A DNA stretch of 64,000 nucleotides from Acidimicrobiia bacterium (GTDB taxonomy: Bacteria > Actinomycetota > Acidimicrobiia > IMCC26256 > JAMXLJ01). The stretch covers positions 20,888 to 84,887 of the forward strand of contig JAMXLJ010000138.1 of the NCBI GenBank assembly GCA_024281095.1. The letters are read 5' to 3'. Below the pieces are notes generated by a model that did no database searches, was not told the DNA's origin, and worked only from the letters and a program-made list of their open reading frames with translations. This document shows, one piece after another, positions 34,747 through 43,540 of the stretch. Every line of letters starts with the position of its first letter. Positions within the stretch are counted from its first letter, which is position 1. The position numbers were made by a program, and so were the translations under genes.

Positions 34747-35996
34747 TCGACCTGCGCCGGCTTCGAACCGAGCCGGAGTACCGACGTGGCATCGAGCGCA
34801 AACGGGTGCGTCCCGGCCTGATCGACGAAGTGCTCGAGGCCGACGACGAGCGCCGGCGCCTGCAGACCGAGGTTCAGAAGCTGCGCGAACGGCAGAACGC
34901 CGCTTCGAAGCGGATCGGCAAGGCGCCACCCGACGAGCGTCCCGCGCTCATCGAGGCTGCCGCGGCGCTGAAGGAGGAGCTCGCTGCGCTCGAGCCCCGG
35001 CTCGCGGAAGCCGAAGCGCGTGTGAGCTCGCTCGTGCTCCAGTTGCCGAACCCGGCCGACCCGCGTGTGCCCGACGGCGGCGAGGAGGACTCGGTGGTGT
35101 TGCGGGAGGTCGGCGCGCCGACGCCCGCGCCCGCGCTCGATCACGCCACGTTCGGCGCCGTGATGGGTTTCGTCGACACCGAACGGGCCGCGGAGATCAG
35201 CGGATCGCGCTTCGCCTACTTGCTGCGCGAAGGCGCGTTGCTCGAGCTCGCCCTCGTGCAGTGGGTGATGTCGCGCCTCGTCGCGGAAGGCTTCACGCCG
35301 GCCATCCCGCCGGTGTTGGTGCGCGAGTCGACCATGGAGGAAGCGGGGTTCTTCCCCACCGACCGCAACCAGGTGTACGAGGTCGACGGGGGCGAGCTGT
35401 TCCTCGTCGGCACGTCGGAAGTGCCGTTGTCGGGCCTGCATCGGCGTGAGACCCTCGACGCGTCGGCTCTGCCCCTGCGCTACGGCGGGTTCTCCACGTG
35501 CTTCCGCCGGGAAGCGGGCACGTACGGCAAGGACACGCGCGGCATCTTCCGGGTGCACCAGTTCGACAAGGTCGAGATGTTCTCTTACGCGGATCCCGAG
35601 CATTCGTGGGACGAGATGGACACGCTTCTCGCGATCGAGGAGTCGATCGTCGGCGGCTTGGGCCTGCCGTACCGCATCGTCGACATCGCCGCCGGAGACC
35701 TCGGCCCGGCCGCGGCGCGCAAGTTCGACATCGAGGTGTGGCTGCCCTCCGAGCAGCGCTACCGCGAGCTGACGAGTTGCTCGAACTACCTCGACTACTC
35801 GGCCCGGCGTCTCGGCACGCGCGTGCGCGACGACGGTGACACGAGGCTGGTCCACACGCTCAACGGCACCGCCTGCGCGGTGGGGCGCACGCTGCTGTTC
35901 CTCTTCGAGCACTACCAGCAACCCGACGGCGCTTTCGTGGTGCCAGACGTGTTACGCCCGTACACAGGGTTCGAACGCGTCGAGCCGCGCGGCTGA
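34743..35996 (+). CDS. serS: Seryl-tRNA synthetase
   Basis: The protein is 417 aa. An N-terminal coiled-coil arm (about 25-100) that grips the long variable arm of tRNA-Ser precedes the class II core with FRREAGTYGKDTRGIFRVHQFDKVEMF (motif 2) and NGTACAVGRTLLFLFEHYQ (motif 3). The GTG at 34743 overlaps the pheA stop. A tRNA-Ser(TGA) gene follows 51 bp after its stop, and a second tRNA-Ser lies 8.5 kb further on. Confidence 0.95.
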   Translation: MIDLRRLRTEPEYRRGIERKRVRPGLIDEVLEADDERRRLQTEVQKLRERQNAASKRIGKAPPDERPALIEAAAALKEELAALEPRLAEAEARVSSLVLQLPNPADPRVPDGGEEDSVVLREVGAPTPAPALDHATFGAVMGFVDTERAAEISGSRFAYLLREGALLELALVQWVMSRLVAEGFTPAIPPVLVRESTMEEAGFFPTDRNQVYEVDGGELFLVGTSEVPLSGLHRRETLDASALPLRYGGFSTCFRREAGTYGKDTRGIFRVHQFDKVEMFSYADPEHSWDEMDTLLAIEESIVGGLGLPYRIVDIAAGDLGPAAARKFDIEVWLPSEQRYRELTSCSNYLDYSARRLGTRVRDDGDTRLVHTLNGTACAVGRTLLFLFEHYQQPDGAFVVPDVLRPYTGFERVEPRG

Positions 35997-36047
35997 CGAG
36001 CGGTGCGCACGACCCGGCGCCGGCGCGCCCCCGCTACCCTCGTGCGC

Positions 36048-36133
36048 GGAGGGATGCCGGAGTGGCCGAACGGGGGAGTCTTGAAAACTCTTGAGCGAGA
36101 GCTCCGCGGGTTCGAATCCCGCTCCCTCCGCCA
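36048..36133 (+). tRNA. tRNA-Ser (anticodon TGA)
   Basis: The cloverleaf has acceptor arm GGAGGGA/TCCCTCC, anticodon loop CTTGAAA giving TGA, a long variable arm (GAGCGAGAGCTC region) and T-arm GCGGGTTCGAATCCCGC. The discriminator is G and CCA is encoded at 36131-36133. It is directly downstream of serS. Confidence 0.95.
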
Positions 36134-36163
36134 GGGGGTTGTCGGGCCGGCGGTGATGGCCGC

Positions 36164-36643
36164 GTGAGCGGCGTGCGCGACATCCCCAGGGTGCACACGC
36201 CACCGGGCGGCTACGGCACCGAGATGCCGCCGCCGGTGCTCGCCGGGTGTACCGATCCGTTGCCCTCGGGCGCGCCGGACCTGCGCGGGACATGGAAGGT
36301 CACCGATGCTCGATCCGATGGTGGGCCGCTCGCGGCCGACCATCCGATCTGGCAACACGTCGAACGCATCGAGCAGGCGGGCGATCGCGCCGTCATCACC
36401 GCCGGCGGTGTGATTCACGACATGGTCGCCGACGGCACGTTCGAGCACGGTGTCGACGATGTGATGGCGCTCGACCTGACGACGCGCATCAACGTCGCCG
36501 CGTCCTACGAGGACGGCGTGTTGGTGTTGCGCCCGCGCGACATGCCCGGTTTCGAAGTGCGACGTTTCCGCGAGGGTCCCGAGCTCGTGTGGCAGTACGG
36601 CCCGTTCTTCACGACCCGCAGCGTCCGGATCGCCGACGCCTGA
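36164..36643 (+). CDS. Hypothetical protein (beta-rich, lipocalin-like length)
   Basis: The protein is 159 aa from a GTG, 31 nt after the tRNA-Ser. I do not recognise the family. It has DLRGTWKVTDARSDGG near residue 40, then alternating short strands (DRAVITAGGVIHDM, DGVLVLRPRDMPGFEVRRF) and ends WQYGPFFTTRSVRIADA, compatible with a small beta-barrel. There is no signal peptide and no cysteine cluster. Codon usage is like the neighbours. A role cannot be assigned. Confidence 0.6.
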   Translation: MSGVRDIPRVHTPPGGYGTEMPPPVLAGCTDPLPSGAPDLRGTWKVTDARSDGGPLAADHPIWQHVERIEQAGDRAVITAGGVIHDMVADGTFEHGVDDVMALDLTTRINVAASYEDGVLVLRPRDMPGFEVRRFREGPELVWQYGPFFTTRSVRIADA

Positions 36644-36697
36644 GGCGCTCGCCGGCGCTCAGTCCGCCGCCCGGACGTGCACGGTCGGTGCCGCCCG

Positions 36698-37411
36698 CTA
36701 CAACAGGCCGACCCGAGGCGCGCACCCCCAGCCCGTGTACCCGAAGCGCGCTCGTACGCGTTCGGCTACGACGATCTGTTGGTCACGCGTCGCGAGGCCG
36801 GCGTTCGACGCGAAGTCTCCTCCGCCGAAGTCGTTCCATGTGCCGTTGTAGAAGCCGAGGCCACCGGAGAAGCGCGAACCGCGCATGCTCCAGTTGCCGC
36901 CGGTCTCACATTGCGCGAGCCGGTCCCACACTGCATCACGCGCGCGACGCGCGATCGCAGTTTCGGCGTCGCGCGCGACAGCTGCTTCGTGCGCGGCAGC
37001 AAGCTGCATACGGATCGCGTGGTCTGTCGACATCGCGCGTCCCTGCGGATCCCGCGACAAGCTCTCGCGCGTCGGCGCGGAGAGCGCGTTCGCGAGCGCG
37101 ACATCGTTCAAGACCTCGGGATGGACGCGCGCCGGACGCGCCGGACGCGCCGCGCTGCCGGATGCGCCGGCCGCCATCGTGAACGCGACCGACCCGGCAA
37201 CGGCGGCCGCGCAACAAACGGACACGACCGTCACATTGTTCCGATGTCGCCGGCGGCGACGCGATCGTGACGTCGGTCTGGTGCGGGAACGAGCGTGGCG
37301 GGAAGACCGCGAACCGTGCGGGTCACCGTGAACCTGAACCTCTTGCTCACGGTTGGCCGAGCGGCGCTGACGGGCCGAAAATGACCCGCGCGTGGACGTC
37401 GTGGACTGCAT
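36698..37411 (-). CDS. Resuscitation-promoting-factor-like transglycosylase
   Basis: The protein is 237 aa. A 60-residue Arg/Ser-rich cytoplasmic N terminus precedes a hydrophobic segment (VTVVSVCCAAAVAGSVAFTMAAG), a linker, and a C-terminal Rpf domain: WDRLAQCETGGNWS (catalytic Glu), SGGLGFYNGTWNDFGG, LATRDQQIVVAERV and GYTGWGCAP. Rpf enzymes cleave peptidoglycan glycan strands and help cells leave dormancy. The ATG at 37411 has GGAG 9 nt upstream; a GTG at 37234 would remove the unusual basic tail and leave a plain signal peptide. The gene is divergent from the metallophosphoesterase with 84 bp between. Confidence 0.85.
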   Translation of the reverse strand: MQSTTSTRGSFSARQRRSANREQEVQVHGDPHGSRSSRHARSRTRPTSRSRRRRRHRNNVTVVSVCCAAAVAGSVAFTMAAGASGSAARPARPARVHPEVLNDVALANALSAPTRESLSRDPQGRAMSTDHAIRMQLAAAHEAAVARDAETAIARRARDAVWDRLAQCETGGNWSMRGSRFSGGLGFYNGTWNDFGGGDFASNAGLATRDQQIVVAERVRARFGYTGWGCAPRVGLL

Positions 37412-37495
37412 GCAGTGGGTCTCCTTGCTCCGGGGTCCGGAATCGGGCCGGCCGAGTCTCCGTTCACCGCGCCATCGCTCGCCTCGGAGGGAACG

Positions 37496-37984
37496 ATGTG
37501 GGTGACGGCGATGGGCGATACCCATGTCCGCAGGGGGAGAAACCGTCGATTGCCGGAATTGCTCTGCGAATCGCTCGCGCGGGCGGACGCGGTGCTCCAC
37601 GCGGGCGACGTGCTCACGAGCGAGCTGCTCGAAGAGCTCGCATCGTACGCGCCCGTCTATGCCGTGCTCGGAAACAACGACCACGAGCTCGTCGGTGTCT
37701 TGCCGGAGACCCGTCGCGTCACCTTGGACGGTGTGGACGTCGCGATGGTGCACGATCCGGGCCCACGCGCCGGACGCGTCGCGCGTCTGCATCGTCGATT
37801 CCCCGACGCGGATGTCGTCGTGTTCGGCCACACGCACGAACCGTGCGAGCAGACCGGCATCGACGGCCAGCTGCTCTTCAATCCGGGGTCACCCACGCAA
37901 CGGCGGCGACAACCGTTTCACACGTTCGGCGAGCTCGAGTTCCGCAACGGACGCATCGTGTCGCACCAAATCGTCCGCGCCTGA
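37496..37984 (+). CDS. YfcE-type metallophosphoesterase
   Basis: The protein is 162 aa. The calcineurin-like metal motifs are MGDTHVRRG (first D, H), HAGDV, LGNNDHE, and FGHTHEP near the end, followed by FNPGSPTQRR. It belongs to the YfcE/MJ0936 group, cyclic-nucleotide or phosphodiester hydrolases of loose specificity. The ATG at 37496 has GGAGG 5 nt upstream, so the track's longer start is rejected. Confidence 0.88.
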   Translation: MWVTAMGDTHVRRGRNRRLPELLCESLARADAVLHAGDVLTSELLEELASYAPVYAVLGNNDHELVGVLPETRRVTLDGVDVAMVHDPGPRAGRVARLHRRFPDADVVVFGHTHEPCEQTGIDGQLLFNPGSPTQRRRQPFHTFGELEFRNGRIVSHQIVRA

Positions 37985-38039
37985 CCGAAGTCGAAGTCGG
38001 GATGAGCGCGGCCGGTTAGCCTCGGATCACGATGAAGGA

Positions 38040-41000
38040 ATGCTCGACGTGATCGCGGAGGAGCACGCGGCGTCGACGCGCGGATGGATACGGCGAATGG
38101 GGTCGTACCTCCGCCCTCACCGAGGCAAGGTCATCGTGGCGTTCTCCGCGGCCGTGCTTGGCACGACCATCGCCGCGTTCAGCCCGATCGTCGAGCGGCA
38201 CATCGTCGACGACGGCATCGTCAAGCATCACGGCGGGATCGCGGCATGGCTGGGGCTGCTCGTGGTCTTCGGCGTCCTGCGCTTCGTCGCCGCGTACGTG
38301 CGGAGGTACTGGGGCGGTCGGGTCAGTCTCGACGTGCAGCACGATCTCCGCACCGACATCTTCCGCCAGCTGCAGCGGCTCGACTTCGCCCGCCACGACG
38401 AGCTGCAGACCGGTCAACTCGTCAGCCGGGCCGGCTCCGACGTGACCTTGATCCAGGGCCTTCTCGCCTTCCTTCCGATCGCGCTCGGCAACGTCGTCAT
38501 GTTCGTCGTGTCGATCGCTCTGATGCTCTGGCTGTCGCCGCTGCTGACGGTGGTCATGCTGGTCGTGGCCCCGCTGCTCCTCGTCACCGCGGTCAAGTTG
38601 CGGACCTCGATCTTCCCGGCGAGCTGGGACGCGCAGCAGAAGGCCGGTGACGTCGCAACCGTGGTCGAGGAGGCGGTCACCGGCGTCCGGGTCGTGAAGG
38701 GCTTCGGGCAGGAGGAGCAGGAGCTGGAGCGGCTCGTGGGCGCGGCTCGCAAGCTCTACGGCTCGCGCACCCGGCTCGTGCGCACCCAGGCCCGGCTGCA
38801 ACCGGCGCTGCAGACCATTCCCGCGCTCGGCCAGGTTGCCGTGCTGGCCCTGGGCGGCTGGCTGGCCGTCGAGGGACGGATCAGCATCGGCACCTTCTAC
38901 GCGTTCATGGCGTATGTCTCGAACCTCGTGTCGCCGGTGCGGATGCTCGCCGGCGTGCTCACCGTCGGCCAGCTCGCCCGGGCCGGGGCGGAGCGCATCT
39001 TCGCCCTCCTCGACTCCAACCCCGTCGTGACCGATCGGCCGGACGCCGTCGATCTGCCACCCGCGCGCGGCGACATCGTGTTCGACCGGGTGACGTTCGG
39101 CTACCTGCGATCCGAGCCGGTGTTGCGGGACTTCTCGCTCCACGTGAGAGCGGGCGAAACCGTCGCGCTCGTCGGCACGTCCGGCTCGGGGAAGTCGACG
39201 GTGGCCTTGTTGCTGCCGCGCTTCTACGACGTGCAGGACGGCGCGGTACGCGTCGACGGAAATGACGTGCGCGATGTCACACTGCTCTCGCTGCGCGGGC
39301 AGATCGGTGTCGTGTTCGAAGACAGCTTCCTGTTCTCCGACACGGTGCGGGCGAACATCGCGTTCGGCCGTCCCGACGCCAGCGACGCCGACGTCGTCGC
39401 CGCGGCGGAGGCAGCCGAGGCTCACGAGTTCATCGCGAGCCTGCCCGAGGGCTACGACACGGTCGTGGGCGAGCAGGGCCTCACACTGTCGGGTGGCCAA
39501 CGACAACGGGTCGCTCTGGCGCGCGCGCTCCTCACCGATCCACGCATCCTGTTGCTCGACGATGCGACGTCGTCGGTCGACGCGCGCGTCGAGGAAGAGA
39601 TCCACGCGACATTGGCCCGTCTGCTCGCCGGCCGCACGACGATCCTCATCGCGCACCGACGGTCGACCCTCAACCTCGCGGACCGCATCGTCGTCGTGGA
39701 CGAGGGCCGCGTCGTCGACACCGGCACCCACGACGAGCTCTGGGCCCGCTGCGACCTGTACCGCATGCTCCTGGCCGGTCCGGGCGGCGACGCCGAGGGT
39801 GTCGGAGCAGACCAGGCCGAGCGAGCCGACGCCGGTCCGGGCGATGTGCCGGCGTTCTCCGAAGCGGCGCAGAGCGTCGTCGAGCCGGCTCCGGACGGCG
39901 TGACGGCATCGGCATGGCCCCGACGTGCCGGCGACGCCGAGGGCGACGGCGCCGGCGTCGCGGTCGGTCCCGGCGGCCCACGGGCGGGGGGTGCCGGGCT
40001 CGGTTTCGGTGGCGGCCGTGGCGGCGGCATGTTCGGCGGCGGGGCCGAGATGGCGCTGGCCCCGACGCCCGAGCTCCTGGCCAAGGTGGCGGCGCTTCCG
40101 CCCCCGAACGACGATCCCGGAGTCGACGTCCGCCACGAGACCCGGCTCGGTGAGCAGTTCGTGTTCCGGCGGTTCCTGCGCCCGTATCGCGCCGCGCTGG
40201 CGTTCGGCGTGCTGCTCGTCACGCTCGACGGCGTCGCGACCCTGCTCGGCCCCGGGCTCGTGAAAGCCGGTCTCGACCGCGGCGTCGCCGCGGGGTCCAC
40301 CGCGGCGCTGTTCGCGGTCTCGGGTGCTTTCCTGGCCGTCACGTTGCTCGACTGGCTCGACATGTGGGGCCAGACGCTCGTCACCGGACGCACCGCTGAG
40401 CGGCTGCTGTTCGGGCTTCGAGTCAAGGTCTTCGCCCAGCTGCAGCGGCTCGGCGTCGACTACTACGAGCACGAGATGGCCGGTCGCATCATGACGCGCA
40501 TGACGACCGACATCGAGTCGTTGTCGCAGCTGCTCCAGAACGGTCTCGTGAGCGCGCTCGTGAACGTGGTGACGTTCGTCGGCGTCGGAATCGCGCTGGC
40601 CGTCCTGAACCCTCGGCTTGCGGGCGTCACCGCGTTGACGCTCCCGCCGCTCGTGTTCGCGACGCTGTGGTTCCGGCGCGCGTCGGGCCGCGCGTACGAC
40701 CGTGCCCGCGACCGGATCGCGGCTGTGAACGCGAATCTCCAAGAGGGCTTGTCGGGCGTCCGGGTCTCGCAGGCCTTCACCCAGGAGACGCGCAGCTCGG
40801 AGGCGTTCGACGGCGTGGCCCGGGGCTATCTCGACGCGCGGCTGCGGGCCCAGCAGCTCGTGGCCACGTACTTCCCGTTCGTCGAGATGCTCTCGGAGCT
40901 CGCGGCCGCCGTCGTGCTGGGCGCCGGCGCCGCGTTGCTGCCGGCGGGACCGGGTGCCGGCGCCGAGGTGATCACGTTCCTGCTGTACCTGGACCTGTTC

Positions 41001-41882
41001 TTCACCCCGATCCAGCAGCTGTCGCAGGTGTTCGACTCGTACCAACAGGCACGCGTGTCGATGGGGCGGATCGGCGAACTGCTCGACACGCCGACGTCGG
41101 TCCCTCCGCCCGCGGATCCCGTCGTCCCCGGTCACCTGCGCGGCGAGATCGTGTTCGACCATGTTCGTTTCCGCTACTCGAACGCCATCGACGACGCGTT
41201 GCGCGACGTCGATCTGCTCGTTGCACCGGGGGAGACGGTCGCGCTCGTCGGCGAGACGGGCGCGGGAAAGTCGACGATCGTGAAGCTCGTCGCACGGTTC
41301 TACGACGTGACCGGTGGGGTCGTCCGGGTGGACGGGATACCCGTGGACCGGTACGACCCAGCGGCCTACCACGCCCAGCTCGGCGTCGTTCCGCAGGAAG
41401 CCTTCCTCTTCTCCGGAACCATCCGCGACAACATCGCCTACGGGAGACGCGACGCGACCGATGCCGAAGTCGAAGCGGCGGCGCGAGCGGTCGGAGCGCA
41501 CACGTTCGTTGCGGCGCTCCCGAATGGCTACCTGCAGCACGTCAGCGAACGTGGCCGTTCGCTGTCGGCCGGGCAGCGGCAGTTGATCGCGCTCGCGCGC
41601 GCGCGGCTCGTCGACCCGGCGATCCTGTTGCTCGACGAGGCGACGTCGAACCTGGACCTCGCAACCGAGGCCGCCGTCACGCGGGCGATGGGTGTCGCGG
41701 CGAGAGGCCGTACGACGCTGCTCATCGCGCACCGGCTGCAGACCGCGCGGCTCGCCGACCGGATCATCGTCGTCCACGACGGCAGGATCGTCGAGCAAGG
41801 CTCCCATGACGAGCTCCTGGGTCACGAAGGCCGGTACGCGGCAATGTGGGCCGCGTCCGCGCCCGAGCGCCACGCCGTGTAG
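38040..41882 (+). CDS. Fused double ABC exporter (TMD-NBD-TMD-NBD)
   Basis: The protein is 1280 aa, about twice a half-exporter, with two complete type IV modules in one chain. Module 1: TMD about 30-320, Walker A GTSGSGKST (379-387), signature LSGGQRQ, Walker B LLLDDATSS with Asp508 where catalytic Glu is expected. A Gly-rich linker (GGGRGGGMFGGG) of about 100 residues follows. Module 2: TMD, Walker A GETGAGKST (1071-1079), signature LSAGQ (1175-1179, noncanonical), Walker B LLLDEATS with Glu1200. Thus one ATP site is canonical and one degenerate, as in heterodimeric exporters. Likely exports lipid or drug-like substrates. The ATG at 38040 sits just after GAAGGA; a GTG at 38049 is possible. 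Confidence 0.9.
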   Translation: MLDVIAEEHAASTRGWIRRMGSYLRPHRGKVIVAFSAAVLGTTIAAFSPIVERHIVDDGIVKHHGGIAAWLGLLVVFGVLRFVAAYVRRYWGGRVSLDVQHDLRTDIFRQLQRLDFARHDELQTGQLVSRAGSDVTLIQGLLAFLPIALGNVVMFVVSIALMLWLSPLLTVVMLVVAPLLLVTAVKLRTSIFPASWDAQQKAGDVATVVEEAVTGVRVVKGFGQEEQELERLVGAARKLYGSRTRLVRTQARLQPALQTIPALGQVAVLALGGWLAVEGRISIGTFYAFMAYVSNLVSPVRMLAGVLTVGQLARAGAERIFALLDSNPVVTDRPDAVDLPPARGDIVFDRVTFGYLRSEPVLRDFSLHVRAGETVALVGTSGSGKSTVALLLPRFYDVQDGAVRVDGNDVRDVTLLSLRGQIGVVFEDSFLFSDTVRANIAFGRPDASDADVVAAAEAAEAHEFIASLPEGYDTVVGEQGLTLSGGQRQRVALARALLTDPRILLLDDATSSVDARVEEEIHATLARLLAGRTTILIAHRRSTLNLADRIVVVDEGRVVDTGTHDELWARCDLYRMLLAGPGGDAEGVGADQAERADAGPGDVPAFSEAAQSVVEPAPDGVTASAWPRRAGDAEGDGAGVAVGPGGPRAGGAGLGFGGGRGGGMFGGGAEMALAPTPELLAKVAALPPPNDDPGVDVRHETRLGEQFVFRRFLRPYRAALAFGVLLVTLDGVATLLGPGLVKAGLDRGVAAGSTAALFAVSGAFLAVTLLDWLDMWGQTLVTGRTAERLLFGLRVKVFAQLQRLGVDYYEHEMAGRIMTRMTTDIESLSQLLQNGLVSALVNVVTFVGVGIALAVLNPRLAGVTALTLPPLVFATLWFRRASGRAYDRARDRIAAVNANLQEGLSGVRVSQAFTQETRSSEAFDGVARGYLDARLRAQQLVATYFPFVEMLSELAAAVVLGAGAALLPAGPGAGAEVITFLLYLDLFFTPIQQLSQVFDSYQQARVSMGRIGELLDTPTSVPPPADPVVPGHLRGEIVFDHVRFRYSNAIDDALRDVDLLVAPGETVALVGETGAGKSTIVKLVARFYDVTGGVVRVDGIPVDRYDPAAYHAQLGVVPQEAFLFSGTIRDNIAYGRRDATDAEVEAAARAVGAHTFVAALPNGYLQHVSERGRSLSAGQRQLIALARARLVDPAILLLDEATSNLDLATEAAVTRAMGVAARGRTTLLIAHRLQTARLADRIIVVHDGRIVEQGSHDELLGHEGRYAAMWAASAPERHAV

Positions 41883-41897
41883 GTACGCTCCCGCTCC

Positions 41898-43493
41898 GTG
41901 CCCGACGAAGATCCGAGCGCCTGGTGGCGCGAAGGCGTCCTGTACGAGATCTACCCGCGTTCCTTCGCCGACACCGACGGCGACGGTGTGGGCAACATCG
42001 ACGGCATCACCGCCCACCTCGACCATCTCGCGTGGCTCGGCGTGCAGGGGGTCTGGCTCAACCCGATCACCGTCTCGCCCGACGCGGACTGGGGCTACGA
42101 CGTCGCGGATTACACGGACGTGCAGCCCGTGCTCGGCACGCTCGCCGACGTCGACGAGCTCATTGCGCGTGCCGATGAACGCGGCATCCGCGTGATCCTC
42201 GACCTCGTGCCCAACCACACGAGCGACCGTCATCCTTGGTTCGTCGAGTCGCGCGCCTCGCGCGACAGCCCGAAGCGCGACTGGTACGTGTGGGCCGATC
42301 CCAAGGCCGACGGATCACCGCCGAACAACTGGAGCAGCAGCTTCGGCGGCCCGGCATGGACGTTCGACGAGCACACCGGGCAGTACTACCTGCACAACTT
42401 TCTCTCGGAGCAGCCGGACCTCAACTGGTGGAACGAGGAGGTCCGAGCCGAGTTCGACCGGATCCTGCGCTTCTGGTTCGACCGCGGCATCGCGGGGTTC
42501 CGCATCGACGTCGTCCACATGATCGTCAAGGACCGGTTGCTGCGCGACAACCCGCCCACCACTGATGACGATCACTTCATGGATCAGGTCAAGGGCCAGC
42601 GCCCCGTGTACAACTCGTGCCGGCCGGAGGTGCACGACGTGTTGCGCCGTTGGCGGCGGATCGCCGACGAGTACGACGCGCCCCGCGTCCTCATCGGCGA
42701 GACCCACGTGTTCGACTACGACGTGCTCGCGTCGTTCTACGGGAACGGCGACGAGCTCGATCTCGCATTCAACTTCCTCTTCCTGTTCGCCCCGTTCGAC
42801 GCCGAGCAGTTACGCGCGGTCGTCGACGCCACGAGCGCGGCGCTCCCCGCCGCTGCGTGGCCGGTGTGGACAGGAGGCAACCACGACGCGTACCGGTTCC
42901 CATCCCGTTGGGCCGCGGGCAACGCCGACGCCGCGCGCGCCGCGTTGATGATGTTGCTCACGCTACGGGGCAGCGTGGTTCTGTACTACGGCGACGAGGT
43001 CGGCATGACCGACACCGAGGTGCCGCGCGAGCGGCTGCTCGACCCGGTCGGCCTCCGGTTCTTTCCGCTGTACGGGCGCGACCCCGAGCGCACGCCAATG
43101 CAGTGGTCGGCCGAGCCGGGCGCGGGCTTCACAGACCCGGACGTCGAGCCGTGGCTTCCGTTCGGCGACCTCGCCTCCGCGAACGTGGAGGATCAGCGTC
43201 ACGATCCCGACTCGACGCTCTCTCTCACGCGTGACCTGATCGCGCTTCGTGACGCGGTACCCGAGCTTCGTCACGGCGCCTATTCGCGACGCGACGCGCC
43301 CGCCGGTGTGTTCGCATGGCGGCGCGGCGAGCGAGCGCTCGTCGCGGTGAACACGTCCGACGCCACGGCGATCGTCGATGACGTGTTTGGCGTGGTGCGG
43401 ATCGGCACCCGCCGCCAGCGCGACGGCGAGCGGCTCGACGGCACGTTGCGACTCGCTCCCTGGGACGGCGTTGTCGTGTGGCTCGACGCCTGA
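41898..43493 (+). CDS. GH13 alpha-glucosidase/alpha-amylase family enzyme
   Basis: The protein is 531 aa with the GH13 (beta/alpha)8 barrel. YEIYPRSFADTDGDGVGNIDGI is the N-terminal signature with a calcium-binding-like loop, DLVPNHTSD is region I, GFRIDVVH carries nucleophile Asp204, GETH the acid/base Glu268, and GGNHD the transition-state Asp330. It is of the oligo-1,6-glucosidase/alpha-glucosidase type, with no signal peptide, so it acts on intracellular maltose, isomaltose or trehalose-like sugars. GTG start. It follows the ABC exporter after 15 nt, probably in the same transcript, though a functional link is unclear. Confidence 0.9.
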   Translation: MPDEDPSAWWREGVLYEIYPRSFADTDGDGVGNIDGITAHLDHLAWLGVQGVWLNPITVSPDADWGYDVADYTDVQPVLGTLADVDELIARADERGIRVILDLVPNHTSDRHPWFVESRASRDSPKRDWYVWADPKADGSPPNNWSSSFGGPAWTFDEHTGQYYLHNFLSEQPDLNWWNEEVRAEFDRILRFWFDRGIAGFRIDVVHMIVKDRLLRDNPPTTDDDHFMDQVKGQRPVYNSCRPEVHDVLRRWRRIADEYDAPRVLIGETHVFDYDVLASFYGNGDELDLAFNFLFLFAPFDAEQLRAVVDATSAALPAAAWPVWTGGNHDAYRFPSRWAAGNADAARAALMMLLTLRGSVVLYYGDEVGMTDTEVPRERLLDPVGLRFFPLYGRDPERTPMQWSAEPGAGFTDPDVEPWLPFGDLASANVEDQRHDPDSTLSLTRDLIALRDAVPELRHGAYSRRDAPAGVFAWRRGERALVAVNTSDATAIVDDVFGVVRIGTRRQRDGERLDGTLRLAPWDGVVVWLDA

Positions 43494-43540
43494 CCGCCAC
43501 GACCGACAAACGCCAACCGTCGAGCGCCGACCGAACGCGG

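Noticed and set aside
37412-37560. A c-di-AMP riboswitch upstream of the Rpf-like gene, as found for actinobacterial rpfA
   Set aside because: The region lacks the conserved GGGGUGAAUC-type core of that riboswitch and is mostly occupied by the divergent metallophosphoesterase gene.
38016-42233. A 1405-codon open frame antisense to the ABC exporter
   Set aside because: Its translation is Arg/Asp/Val/His-rich low-complexity sequence with no domain, and it mirrors the codon-position GC of the real exporter gene, which has all ABC motifs.
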